Shown here: piece after piece, positions 37,938 through 48,701 of the stretch
Numbering within the stretch: the first letter of the stretch is position 1
How the letters are laid out: each line of letters starts with the position of its first letter
Made by a program: the position numbers and the translations under genes
Assembly: GCF_017498065.1 (NCBI RefSeq)
Contig: NZ_JAGDFX010000011.1
Coordinates: 1 to 64,000, forward strand
From: Oceanisphaera pacifica
GTDB lineage: Bacteria > Pseudomonadota > Gammaproteobacteria > Enterobacterales > Aeromonadaceae
Reading direction: 5' to 3'
Length of the DNA: 64,000 nucleotides
Notes under the pieces: generated by a model
Databases searched by the model: none
The model's input: the letters and a program-made list of their open reading frames with translations, nothing else
Told to the model about the DNA's origin: nothing

Positions 37938-38557
37938 GTCACAACCTTGAGAATCAAACTCTAGCTTTTGCCGGCATTTGTCAGGCTGCCCATTTAGTAC
38001 AACAAGTGGCCCGCCAAGGCAGTATTGAAGATAAAGCCACCTTAACGACCACATTAAACAGTATTTTAGTGACCGACGCCGAGCAAAGCGCCGATATTTA
38101 TGGTGGCCAAGAGGCGCTAACCTTAGGCTATCAAACCATTGTCGATCAACTAAGTAACAAAAGTGCGCGCAAAAATGCCGAACTTACCCGCTATTTAGTG
38201 GGCATAGTGGCGCTAGAGCGCAAACTTGCCAAACGCCAAGACCTTATGGCCATGTTGGGCGAGCGCATTAACCAAGTAAAACGCCAGCGCCACCATTTTG
38301 AGTTACTTGACGACCAAGTACTAGCCAGCCTCGCCAGCGTATATAGCGATATTGTGAGCCCCATAGGGCCGCGTATTCAAGTGGCGGGAAACCCCACATA
38401 TTTGCAGCAAACACCAGTGCAACATCAAATTCGCGCCCTACTGCTGGCCGGCATTCGTAGCGCTGTACTCTGGCGCCAACTTGGCGGTAAACGCCGCCAT
38501 ATTTTATTTGCGCGCAAGCAATTAGTGGCTCAGGCCCAAACTGCCCTGCGCAAGTAA
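37934..38557 (+). CDS. hflD: High-frequency lysogenization protein HflD
   Basis: HflD is a membrane-associated protein that in E. coli binds phage lambda CII and modulates lysogeny. Its cellular role is not clear. The 207-residue helical product ([38 protein letters not shown]) is typical in length. The start is a GTG overlapping the mnmA stop. The order mnmA-hflD-purB is conserved with E. coli. Confidence 0.93.
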   Translation: MSHNLENQTLAFAGICQAAHLVQQVARQGSIEDKATLTTTLNSILVTDAEQSADIYGGQEALTLGYQTIVDQLSNKSARKNAELTRYLVGIVALERKLAKRQDLMAMLGERINQVKRQRHHFELLDDQVLASLASVYSDIVSPIGPRIQVAGNPTYLQQTPVQHQIRALLLAGIRSAVLWRQLGGKRRHILFARKQLVAQAQTALRK

Positions 38558-38612
38558 ATCACATTGTTATTTTGTTTAGCATAATGTTTATCTGACAGCT
38601 GAAAGCTAATAG

Positions 38613-40028
<1,416 letters not shown>

Positions 40029-40072
40029 GCAAGCTTAAAGCGCTAAGCTGGAAGCTAGAAGTAACACACTCT

Positions 40073-40110
40073 AAAACACCGAGCCTAAACGAAGGCTCGG
40101 TGTTTTTTCT
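40073..40110 (+). terminator. Terminator after purB
   Basis: AAAACACCGAGCCT and AGGCTCGGTGTTTT arms flank a 6-base loop, followed by TTCTTTT. Confidence 0.9.
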
Positions 40111-40223
40111 TTTAGCTTTCGGCTTCAAGCTAATGGCTATGTCTTCCTAATCTATCATTCTCGACTGTGCCTTGGCATAATGGCCGCTCTTTTTCATGCT
40201 TTCTTTTACCACTGCAGGTTGCC

Positions 40224-41366
40224 ATGCATAGCGCACTTACTCTTGATATTAATGATTTTTTGACTCATTACTGGCAAAAAAAACCAGTACTGATCAAGGG
40301 AGCTTTTCCTGACTTTAACGATCCTCTAAGCCCAGATGAATTAGCAGGCTTAGCGCTAGAGTCAGAAATAGAATCGCGCCGGGTATGGCGAGCCGATGCG
40401 CGCTGGCAGGCAGAAAGTGGCCCCTTTGACAGCTACGATCACCTTGGCGATAAAGATTGGACCTTGCTAGTACAGGCCGTTAACCAATGGCACCCAGGGG
40501 TGCAAGATATAGCCGATGCCTTTCGCTTTATTCCAGGATGGCGCTTCGACGATGTAATGGTGAGCTTCTCTACCCCTGGCGGTGGCGTTGGTCCGCATAT
40601 CGATCAATATGGGGTTTTTATTATTCAAGGGCAAGGCACTCGCCGCTGGCGCGTGGGCCTAAAACAAGAGCTAACGCAATTTGCCGCCAATGGCGCTTTA
40701 CGTCACTGCGAAGCCTTTGACGCAGAAATAGACGAAATACTGACCCCAGGCGATATGATCTATATTCCGCCTGGTTGCCCGCACGAAGGCTACGCCGAAA
40801 CGCCGGCTCTTAATTATTCAGTCGGCTTTCGTGCCCCCGATGCACGAGACTTAATCTCAGGCTTTGCCGATCATCTGCTGGCCCACGAAGTCACCAGCCG
40901 TCGCTTTAACGATGCCGACCTGCCTGCTTGTAGTGCTCATGGGCGCATCGATCACTCTGTGCTGTCACAAGTTAAAGCCTTAATGACAGAGTTATTAGAA
41001 GATCCCGAACAATTAGCCAATTGGTTTGGTGAAATGATCTCAGACGCCAAGCACGACTTAGATCTTGAGCCACCCGAGCCCGCCTACAGCCTAGAAGAGT
41101 TAGTATTGCGCATGGACAACGGCGATCATCTATACCGTTTGGCTGGAGTTCGCTGCTTTTATATGCAAGATAATGAGCAAGTGTTTTATTTAGACGGCGA
41201 GCGCTATCAATTAGCCGAGCCCGATCGTGAAGCCATCAGCTTGCTCTGTGATCAAGCGCGCATTTGCGGCCCAGAAGTTGCTTGCTTAACGCAACCTCAG
41301 GCCTTATTAGAAGTACTGCTCCCCCTAGTCAATCAGGGTTACTGGTATTTTGAAGAAGAAGAGTAA
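40224..41366 (+). CDS. roxA: 50S ribosomal protein L16 3-hydroxylase
   Basis: RoxA (YcfD) is a JmjC-type 2-oxoglutarate/Fe(II) oxygenase that hydroxylates an arginine of ribosomal protein uL16. The ATG at 40224 (MHSALTLDINDFLTHYW) follows CAGG; the product has 380 residues. The Fe ligands fall at His125, Asp127 (GVGPHIDQYGVF) and His187 (PPGCPHEGYAE), the same numbers as in the E. coli enzyme as I remember them. It is a monocistronic unit after the purB terminator. Confidence 0.94.
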   Translation: MHSALTLDINDFLTHYWQKKPVLIKGAFPDFNDPLSPDELAGLALESEIESRRVWRADARWQAESGPFDSYDHLGDKDWTLLVQAVNQWHPGVQDIADAFRFIPGWRFDDVMVSFSTPGGGVGPHIDQYGVFIIQGQGTRRWRVGLKQELTQFAANGALRHCEAFDAEIDEILTPGDMIYIPPGCPHEGYAETPALNYSVGFRAPDARDLISGFADHLLAHEVTSRRFNDADLPACSAHGRIDHSVLSQVKALMTELLEDPEQLANWFGEMISDAKHDLDLEPPEPAYSLEELVLRMDNGDHLYRLAGVRCFYMQDNEQVFYLDGERYQLAEPDREAISLLCDQARICGPEVACLTQPQALLEVLLPLVNQGYWYFEEEE

Positions 41367-41410
41367 CTATTGATAACTTGGCGTCTAGCAGTTGGCGCCA
41401 AGCTAACCAT

Positions 41411-42061
41411 TTAAGGGGCTAAACGGTCGATTGACCAGCCTGCGGTATGATCATCGCCGGCTTTATGTTGATAGATAAAGCGGTCATGCAGGCGATTAGC
41501 GCCCCCTTGCCAAAACTCTATTGAGTCAAACTTCACTCTAAAACCGCCCCAAAAGCTGGGCAAGGGCACTTCTCCGCTGGAAAATTTTTGTTTCATTTCC
41601 AAAAACTTACCTTCTAACACCCCACGCGCCGAAATTCGCGCCGATTGCTGTGAGACCCAAGCACCAATTTGGCTGTCTTTAGGGCGACTACTAAAGTACT
41701 TCATGACCTCTAACGTAGAAAGACGCTCCACTTGCCCGGTAACATGCACTTGGCGCTCTAAACCATGCCACGGAAATAACAAGCTAACCCGCGGGTTTTG
41801 CGCCAACTGGCTGGCTTTGCGGCTGCCCATATTGGTATAAAATACAAACCCTTGCTCATCTAAATGCTTTAACAACACAATGCGCTGGTACGGCTGCCCC
41901 CGCTCATCGACGGTGCCAACCACCATTGCTGTTGGATCCCCTATTTCTGCCGTCACCGCTTGTTGCATCCAGGTTTCAAACAAATCGAGAGGGTTGTCCG
42001 GCAAGTGTTTGCGCCGTAATCCGCCTTGCAAATATTCACGCCGATAGTGGGCCAATTCCAT
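41411..42061 (-). CDS. pdxH: Pyridoxine/pyridoxamine 5'-phosphate oxidase
   Basis: PdxH is the FMN enzyme that makes pyridoxal 5'-phosphate. The ATG at 42061 ([20 protein letters not shown]) has AGGAG 10 bases upstream and gives 216 residues; the frame extends further but without family similarity. Motifs: [39 protein letters not shown] and the C-terminal [15 protein letters not shown]. Its product would supply the PLP for thrC and the aminotransferase at 43196. Confidence 0.95.
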   Translation of the reverse strand: MELAHYRREYLQGGLRRKHLPDNPLDLFETWMQQAVTAEIGDPTAMVVGTVDERGQPYQRIVLLKHLDEQGFVFYTNMGSRKASQLAQNPRVSLLFPWHGLERQVHVTGQVERLSTLEVMKYFSSRPKDSQIGAWVSQQSARISARGVLEGKFLEMKQKFSSGEVPLPSFWGGFRVKFDSIEFWQGGANRLHDRFIYQHKAGDDHTAGWSIDRLAP

Positions 42062-42185
42062 ACAGGTATATCTCCTAGTTGACGAACACTTATTGTGCTC
42101 GCCATCGTCATCATTGGCAAGCCGCACCCTCTGGTGTTCAACAAACTTCACCAGCCATAAACAAGGGTTTTACTGCAAAAAAGTA

Positions 42186-42207
42186 CAAAAATGACTCCGA
42201 CCCTTTT
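42186..42207. repeat. Short direct repeat CAAAAATGACTCCGACCC (copy 1)
   Basis: The 18-base word CAAAAATGACTCCGACCC occurs here and at 42262, both followed by T-rich sequence. The GGGTCGGAGTCATTTTTG orientation resembles sequences seen around REP-associated transposases in other genomes (from memory); no such gene is here. Confidence 0.6.
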
Positions 42208-42261
42208 TTGGGGGAACGAGCATCAAAAGGTTCAAATCAAGCGGTTTTGCTATAAAAAATG

Positions 42262-42283
42262 CAAAAATGACTCCGACCCCTTT

Positions 42284-42284
<1 letters not shown>
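42262..42284. repeat. Short direct repeat CAAAAATGACTCCGACCC (copy 2)
   Basis: The second copy, 76 bases after the first, touches the tadA stop codon. Confidence 0.6.
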
Positions 42285-43026
<742 letters not shown>

Positions 43027-43033
43027 AATCAAG

Positions 43034-43062
43034 AAAAGCCACTTCTAAGAAGTGGCTTTTTT
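43034..43062 (+). terminator. Terminator after tRNA-Pro
   Basis: AGCCACTTCT and AGAAGTGGCT form a tight hairpin followed by TTTTTTG, 12 bases after the tRNA CCA. Confidence 0.88.
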
Positions 43063-43195
43063 GTTGGGAAGGCCCATGATTAATAGGCTCTTCTTATTCC
43101 ATACTTTGAAAGCTTCAGCTAAGTGCTCACCTACCATCTGGTTATTTGATTTATAGTACCAACAACCAAGCTCTCCATTACCTTTTCTGATAGCA

Positions 43196-44026
43196 TTAGC
43201 CAATATAATTAATAAGTAAATTATATATCTGTTTTGTTTTGTCTCCCACCTGGCCTTGACCAATAATTTGATTATCTATCTCAATAATTGGCATCACTTC
43301 AGAGGTGGTTGATGTGATAAATACTTCATCAGCTGCCAAAAGTTCAGCTTTAGTAAATTTAACCTCTTCAACAGTAAAATTATTTTCACTTAATAAGCTC
43401 AAAATTCTTTGACGGGTAATTCCATTTAATATCATATTGCTAGCAGGGTGAGTTTTATAAACACCATCTTTTACTATAAATACGTTTGTTGATGTTCCTT
43501 CTGTGATAACGTCATCACGAACAAATATACCTTCAAACGCTTTATTATCTTGCGCTTTTTGCTTCATCATCACATTGTATAATAAATTCAGGCTTTTAAT
43601 GTCGCAACGCAACCATCTTAAATCATCGACAGTAATCGCAGTAACACCTGATAGTTGCTTTTCTTTAGGGCGAGTAAAGTAAAGTGGGTAAGCAATAAGA
43701 TGAGAGGCTAATGTTCGATCATAGCTATGTTTTCTTGGAGAAACACCTCGCGTCACTTGAAAGTAGATACCGCCATCCACTACATTGTTTTCTGCTATTA
43801 GCGCTTTAATGTTCTCTTTTAGCTCATTGACTGTATATGAAAGAGTAATATCTATTTCTTGTGCACTTCTAAAAAAGCGCTCAACATGACCATCTAGCTC
43901 GTAAACCTCACCCTCATAAACCCTTACTACTTCATACACGCCATCACCAAACTGATAACCTCTGTCTTCAATGTCAATAGCAACATTTTCTCTGCTTTCT
44001 ATCGTATTATTAACGAGTACTTTCAT
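43196..44026 (-). CDS. dat: D-amino-acid aminotransferase
   Basis: This is a fold-type IV PLP aminotransferase of the D-amino-acid class, which moves amino groups between D-alanine/D-aspartate/D-glutamate and 2-oxo acids. From the ATG at 44026 (MKVLVNNTIESRENVAID) it has 276 residues. The PLP lysine is Lys144 (DIKSLNLLYNVMM). Tyr31, Arg50, Arg98 and His100 coincide with the substrate-carboxylate residues of Bacillus D-amino-acid aminotransferase, which argues against a branched-chain or aminodeoxychorismate enzyme. Codon use is noticeably more AT-rich than in its neighbours, suggesting transfer. Confidence 0.88.
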   Translation of the reverse strand: MKVLVNNTIESRENVAIDIEDRGYQFGDGVYEVVRVYEGEVYELDGHVERFFRSAQEIDITLSYTVNELKENIKALIAENNVVDGGIYFQVTRGVSPRKHSYDRTLASHLIAYPLYFTRPKEKQLSGVTAITVDDLRWLRCDIKSLNLLYNVMMKQKAQDNKAFEGIFVRDDVITEGTSTNVFIVKDGVYKTHPASNMILNGITRQRILSLLSENNFTVEEVKFTKAELLAADEVFITSTTSEVMPIIEIDNQIIGQGQVGDKTKQIYNLLINYIG

Positions 44027-44311
44027 TTTATATCTCACCCATGCTGTGGAGTAACAAGCTAAACAGTCTACTCACTCAGCTTAATCAACAACAATGCTGT
44101 TTACGTATCACTAATGCCCAAACCGCATAACTACTAAAAGTTCTTATATAACAAACAGATAACCTTAAACTCTCAACCGCCACTATGGCGAGCAGGTTCA
44201 ACATAACGTCATATTGGACTGCATACAAAAGCGCTACAGGTGGTATAGTGCAACCAATGTCAGCCAGAAAACAACTATCGACATATCATTGTCGAGCCAA
44301 GAGATAGGTGC
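44027..44311. promoter_or_regulatory. Divergent control region between dat and the LysR gene
   Basis: This 285-base divergent region is where LysR-type regulators usually bind. An extended -10-like TGGTATAGT lies at about 44240-44248 for the LysR gene. No clear operator can be assigned by eye. Confidence 0.4.
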
Positions 44312-45214
44312 ATGAATATAGAAACAAAATGGTTAGAGGACTTTCTCTCGCTAGCCCACACCCATAGTTTCTCCCAATCAGCAAAAGAACGGCACATGAC
44401 GCAGCCTGCCTTCAGTCGCCGAATCAAAGCGTTAGAAGCGGCGGTGGGTTGTGAGCTGATCGATAGAGCCAGCATGCCAGTAACGTTGACTGCTGAAGGG
44501 CTATTGTTTCAAATGACAGCGCGTAATCTTGTATCTCAGCTATCGGACAGCATCCATCACTTACAGTCAATGAAACAACAAGGGGTTAACACTCTTAACT
44601 TTGCCGTGTCTCACACTCTTTCTCTCTCTTTGTTTCCCACCTTCTTACACTCTTTTCAACAAGCACTAACAGGGGTTAATACTCGCCAATTAGTGGCTAA
44701 TGTGGACGATTGCGCACACGCCTTAAAAAACGGCCTCTGTGAGTTTCTATTAGCCTTTGAGGAGCCAACCCTCTCATCTGAATATTTTCATCATCTTGAA
44801 CTGCAAACCGTTCAGTTAGTGCCTGTGTGTCGAGGTGATGAAGAAGGCCGTGCTATTTTTGACCTAGATGCAGCAGACCCTGTCACTGTCCCTTACCTAG
44901 GCTACCCTAAAGACATATTCTTGGGGCGCTGTGTCGAACAGCTACTGCGCCGCCGACCGCGAACTGTCACGCTCAATCAGGTATTTGAGTCACCCTTAGC
45001 CGACAGCCTAAAGATTATGGCAATGCAGGGCATAGGTATTGCCTGGGTCCCCAGCTTTGCTATTCGTGAAGAGTTACAGCAAGGACTTTTGGTCATATGC
45101 GGAGAGACTAGTTGGCAGCTTCCGCTCACTGTGTGCCTTTATCGCAGTTGCAGCACACTGCCTAGTGTCGCCGAAGACTTTTGGCTTGTATGTAAGCACA
45201 AGTTTAGTAAATAG
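44312..45214 (+). CDS. LysR-family transcriptional regulator (HypT-like)
   Basis: The 300-residue product has an N-terminal winged helix (about 5-65; FSQSAKERHMTQPAFSRRIK) and a periplasmic-binding-like effector domain. NIETKWLEDFLSLA at the start and GIGIAWVPSFAIREELQQG near the end resemble E. coli HypT/YjiE, a subfamily not restricted to hypochlorite stress. It is divergent from the aminotransferase gene and 14 bases upstream of the histidine kinase gene, so it probably controls one or both. Effector unknown. Confidence 0.88.
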   Translation: MNIETKWLEDFLSLAHTHSFSQSAKERHMTQPAFSRRIKALEAAVGCELIDRASMPVTLTAEGLLFQMTARNLVSQLSDSIHHLQSMKQQGVNTLNFAVSHTLSLSLFPTFLHSFQQALTGVNTRQLVANVDDCAHALKNGLCEFLLAFEEPTLSSEYFHHLELQTVQLVPVCRGDEEGRAIFDLDAADPVTVPYLGYPKDIFLGRCVEQLLRRRPRTVTLNQVFESPLADSLKIMAMQGIGIAWVPSFAIREELQQGLLVICGETSWQLPLTVCLYRSCSTLPSVAEDFWLVCKHKFSK

Positions 45215-45228
45215 CCGGAGTCAACAAT

Positions 45229-46932
45229 ATGCACATAGCCCTCTGTGGTCTCGGCCGGTATACCCTGCAAGCCATCTTCTTGTTGCTTTTATTTTTAAAT
45301 AAAGCAGCTGCTATTCCCCATTTAGATGAAAACATCATTCATATAGGCGGCGATCATTACTATCCGCCCTATGAATTTATCAACCAAGACGGGGTTGCTG
45401 ACGGATATAATGTTGAGTTAACCCTTGCTATTGCAGAAGTGATGGGGATGAAGGTAGATATTCGTCTTGGGGATTGGAGTGCTATGCGTAAAAACCTTGA
45501 TGAAGGCAAGCTCGATGTTTTACAGGGCATTATATACTCAGGAAAGCGGACAGCCGAATATCACTTCTCCCCCCCTCATGCCATAGTGCATCAGTCAATT
45601 TTTGCGCGTAAAGGCGAAAGTAAAGCCGCCACACTTGCCGAGCTGCGAGATAAAGAAGTGATAGTACAAAGAGGTGGTATTATGCACGATCACCTAGTAC
45701 AGGATAATGTACAAGCACAGCTTATTTTGGTCGACACTCATGCCGCAGCACTACGCTTACTTGCCGCAGGAAAACATGATTACGCATTAGTGGCCAACCT
45801 GCCAGGCCTTTATTTAGGGCGTGAATTAAAACTATCAAATATCACACCGGTCGGTCAGCCTTTTAGCCCGCAACGCTATGGCTATGCGGTTACTAAAGGG
45901 AACGAAGCACTGTTAGCTCGCTTTAGCGAGGGCTTGGCTATTCTCAAAAAAACAGGCCGTCACCAAGAGATATATGATAAGTGGCTGGGCGACTTAACTG
46001 TTACAGGCTGGCCTTGGAAAAAGATTGGGCTGGTAACGGCTCTTATATCCTTCATGCTACTGTTAATATTGGGTGGCATTGTTATTTGGAATCGCGTGCT
46101 AGCGCGTGAAGTTGCCAACCGGGCAGCCGAATTGGATCGTCAACATAAGCAACTGATTCAGGCGGATAAAATGTCCTCTTTAGGCATATTGGTCGCTGGG
46201 GTCGCCCACGAGGTCAATAACCCCTGCAGCCTGTTGCTGTTGAACTTGCCGGTTCTTAAAGAGGCATATCAAGATATAGAAGAGCTATTAGAGACACAGT
46301 ATCACGAACATGGCGATTTTTATCTGGCTGGTTTGCCTTATAGCCGTATGCGCACAGAGATTCCTGCCATGTTAGATGATATGCTGACCAGCGCGAATAG
46401 GATCAGGCGTATTGTTGATGATCTGCGAGATTTTGCTCGTAAGGGACCGACTGAGCTTAATGAAGTAGTGGATCTCAATCAGGTGGTAGCCACTGTTATC
46501 CGACTGGTTGACAATACCCTTCGTCAATCCAGTCATCATATTAAGACCCACTACGCACAAGGCGTTCCTTGCTTCTATGGAAATGCGCAACGAATAGAAC
46601 AAGTGATCATCAACCTTATCGTCAATGCCTGCCAAGCACTAACATCTGTAGAGCAAAGTATCTCCATAAAAACTGATTATGATATACAGAGCAAAGAGTT
46701 ACGCCTTGAGGTTATAGATCAAGGGTGCGGTATTGAGCCACAGCATCTATCTCGTTTAAAAGACCCTTTTTTTACAACTAAACGTGAACAAGGTGGAATA
46801 GGGCTAGGGCTTTCTGTGTCTGCTAGCATAGTGCAGGAACATGGTGGCCAGCTTAACTATGAATCTGAATTGGGCAAAGGCACCCATGCTACTCTGTTTT
46901 TACCTACAATTAAGGAACCAGGCTGTGAGTAA
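45229..46932 (+). CDS. Membrane sensor histidine kinase with amino-acid-type binding domain
   Basis: The 567-residue product has a signal/membrane segment (about 10-28), a periplasmic solute-binding family 3 domain (about 35-258), a membrane helix (about 266-288), then a dimerisation helix with the phosphoacceptor His327 in GVAHEVNNP and an ATPase domain with NLIVNACQAL, DQGCGIEP and GGIGLGLSVS. In the binding domain, YSGKRTAEY places Arg107 where family 3 proteins bind the amino-acid carboxylate. It overlaps the response regulator by 8 bases. Ligand not known; an amino acid is likely. Confidence 0.92.
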   Translation: MHIALCGLGRYTLQAIFLLLLFLNKAAAIPHLDENIIHIGGDHYYPPYEFINQDGVADGYNVELTLAIAEVMGMKVDIRLGDWSAMRKNLDEGKLDVLQGIIYSGKRTAEYHFSPPHAIVHQSIFARKGESKAATLAELRDKEVIVQRGGIMHDHLVQDNVQAQLILVDTHAAALRLLAAGKHDYALVANLPGLYLGRELKLSNITPVGQPFSPQRYGYAVTKGNEALLARFSEGLAILKKTGRHQEIYDKWLGDLTVTGWPWKKIGLVTALISFMLLLILGGIVIWNRVLAREVANRAAELDRQHKQLIQADKMSSLGILVAGVAHEVNNPCSLLLLNLPVLKEAYQDIEELLETQYHEHGDFYLAGLPYSRMRTEIPAMLDDMLTSANRIRRIVDDLRDFARKGPTELNEVVDLNQVVATVIRLVDNTLRQSSHHIKTHYAQGVPCFYGNAQRIEQVIINLIVNACQALTSVEQSISIKTDYDIQSKELRLEVIDQGCGIEPQHLSRLKDPFFTTKREQGGIGLGLSVSASIVQEHGGQLNYESELGKGTHATLFLPTIKEPGCE

Positions 46933-48352
46933 TCGTAACCTCTACCCAAACTTTGGCGTTTTATTAGTGGATGATGAGCCCGCATTCTTGCGCAGCCTCA
47001 GCATTGCTCTTGAACGACGGGGAGGCATCAATCATATCTACCACAGCGAAGATAGCCGAAATGTTATGGCCCTCCTTGCTCAAGAACCCATAGGGCTTGT
47101 GCTGCTAGATCTCACTATGCCCCACCTCTCGGGGGAAACTCTCTTAAAGCAAATAGTAGAAGAATATCCCGATATCGCCGTTATTATTGTCAGTGGCTTG
47201 AATCAGCTAGAAACGGCAGTAAATTGTATCCGCCTTGGCGCTTATGATTACTTTGTTAAAACCTCAGAAGAAGAAAGGTTAATTGGCGGTATCAGCCGCG
47301 CCATTGCCAGTCAAGAAATGCGCTTAGAAAATCAGGAAATGCGTAAGCGCTTTCTTAACGATACCTTAGAGCGCCCAGAGATCTTTGCCAATATCATTAC
47401 CCAAGATAAAGGTATGCGGTCGGTTTTTCAGTATTTAGAAGCCATATCCGCCAGCAGTCAGCCAGTATTAATCTGTGGTGAAAGCGGCGTAGGCAAAGAG
47501 TTAATCGCGAATGCTATTCATACTTTGAGTAACCGCAATGGCCCCCTAGTTTGTGTAAATGTCGCCGGTCTTGATGATAACGTATTTGCCGACACCCTAT
47601 TCGGCCATAATAAGGGGGCTTTCACTGGTGCTGATAAGGCGCGTGCAGGTATGGTTGAGCAGGCAGCAGGCGGCACCTTGTTTCTAGATGAAATTGGCGA
47701 CCTAAGCTTAGTGTCCCAAGTTAAACTATTACGATTGCTACAAGAAGGTGAGTATTACCCCCTAGGCAGCGACAAGCCTAAGCGTATTCGGGCTCGGGTG
47801 GTTGTGGCAACTCACCATGAATTAGCTAAAAAGCAGCAAGCTGGCGAGTTTCGCAAAGATCTTTATTATCGGTTACGTATCCATCAGGTAGAAGTCCCGC
47901 CCTTGCGACGACGCAAAGGTGATATTCCTTTGCTGCTAGAGCATTTTCTTGCCGAGGCGGCAGCTGAGTTAGCTAAAAACATTCCAACTATATCCAAAGA
48001 GCTTCCTATATTACTGGCTAATTATGAGTTTCCTGGAAACATCAGAGAGTTACGAGCCTTAGTATTCGATGCAATGAGCCAACACAAGTCGAGAATGCTA
48101 TCGATGGAGGTGTTTCGTCGAGCTCTTGGACAACAAGAAGCACCATTAGTAGAAGAAAATGAGCATACTTTTGCCCCATTTAGCCAGATGAGGATATTGC
48201 CTAAGCTGAACGAAGTGGGCGATATATTGGTTATTGAGGCCATGCACAGAGCACAAGATAATCAGTCTCTGGCCGCTCGATTACTTGGCATTTCCCAACC
48301 CGCGTTGAGTAAACGGTTAAAAAAGCTAGAGGCTAACCGCTCGGTTGAATGA
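46925..48352 (+). CDS. NtrC-family sigma54-dependent response regulator
   Basis: The chosen start is the GTG at 46925 (SNRNLYPNFGVLLVDDEP), overlapping the kinase stop, with AGGA upstream; the product is 475 residues. The receiver domain has Asp62 (VLLDLTMPHLSG). The AAA+ domain (about 150-380) has Walker A GESGVGKE, the sigma54-contacting GAFTGA loop and GGTLFLDEIGDLS. The C-terminal helix-turn-helix is LAARLLGISQPALSKRLKKL. Its likely target is the sigma54 promoter at 48585-48600 before the symporter. Confidence 0.94.
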   Translation: MSNRNLYPNFGVLLVDDEPAFLRSLSIALERRGGINHIYHSEDSRNVMALLAQEPIGLVLLDLTMPHLSGETLLKQIVEEYPDIAVIIVSGLNQLETAVNCIRLGAYDYFVKTSEEERLIGGISRAIASQEMRLENQEMRKRFLNDTLERPEIFANIITQDKGMRSVFQYLEAISASSQPVLICGESGVGKELIANAIHTLSNRNGPLVCVNVAGLDDNVFADTLFGHNKGAFTGADKARAGMVEQAAGGTLFLDEIGDLSLVSQVKLLRLLQEGEYYPLGSDKPKRIRARVVVATHHELAKKQQAGEFRKDLYYRLRIHQVEVPPLRRRKGDIPLLLEHFLAEAAAELAKNIPTISKELPILLANYEFPGNIRELRALVFDAMSQHKSRMLSMEVFRRALGQQEAPLVEENEHTFAPFSQMRILPKLNEVGDILVIEAMHRAQDNQSLAARLLGISQPALSKRLKKLEANRSVE

Positions 48353-48584
48353 TCGGTCTCTAATTTAAATGCCCAAGCAAGATACTCAGCCACAGCAACC
48401 CCTATAACCTAGCTCAATATTATAACCCCAAAGAAATAACCTAAGGCACTGATTTATAAGAACTTACTTTCACCCCTTTTTTTTCACTTAACTTAAGTTA
48501 TACCCCTTTCATTATTTTACTTACTGAGTAAATACAAAAACCCTTTAAAAACAACTAGTTAAAATATTTCTTTCCGCGATACGT
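48353..48584 (+). promoter_or_regulatory. Candidate enhancer region for the symporter promoter
   Basis: Two inverted repeats lie upstream of the -24/-12 site: the perfect palindrome TAACTTAAGTTA (48489-48500) and TTTACT-5 bases-AGTAAA (48516-48532). Their position, about 55-95 bases upstream of the -24 element, suits binding of the adjacent NtrC-type activator. This is an inference by position and symmetry only. Confidence 0.45.
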
Positions 48585-48600
48585 TGGCGCATTACTTGCT
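48585..48600 (+). promoter_or_regulatory. Sigma54 (-24/-12) promoter for the SDF symporter
   Basis: TGGCGCATTACTTGCT matches TGGCAC-N5-TTGCW with one change (G for A) that is common in real sites. It lies 101 bases before the symporter ATG and directly downstream of a sigma54 activator gene. Confidence 0.85.
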
Positions 48601-48701
48601 TTAACTTAATAAGGGGTCGTACGTACCCGTGCGCAGGACAGTCGTATCGCTCAATCAGGTCCAGCAGCACACCATGACATCAGTAACTTAAGGAATAGAC
48701 G

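Noticed and set aside
43045-43263. 72-codon minus-strand frame downstream of tRNA-Pro
   Set aside because: It overlaps the end of the dat gene, has no recognisable domain and no good ribosome site; mentioned only as possible AT-rich remnant.
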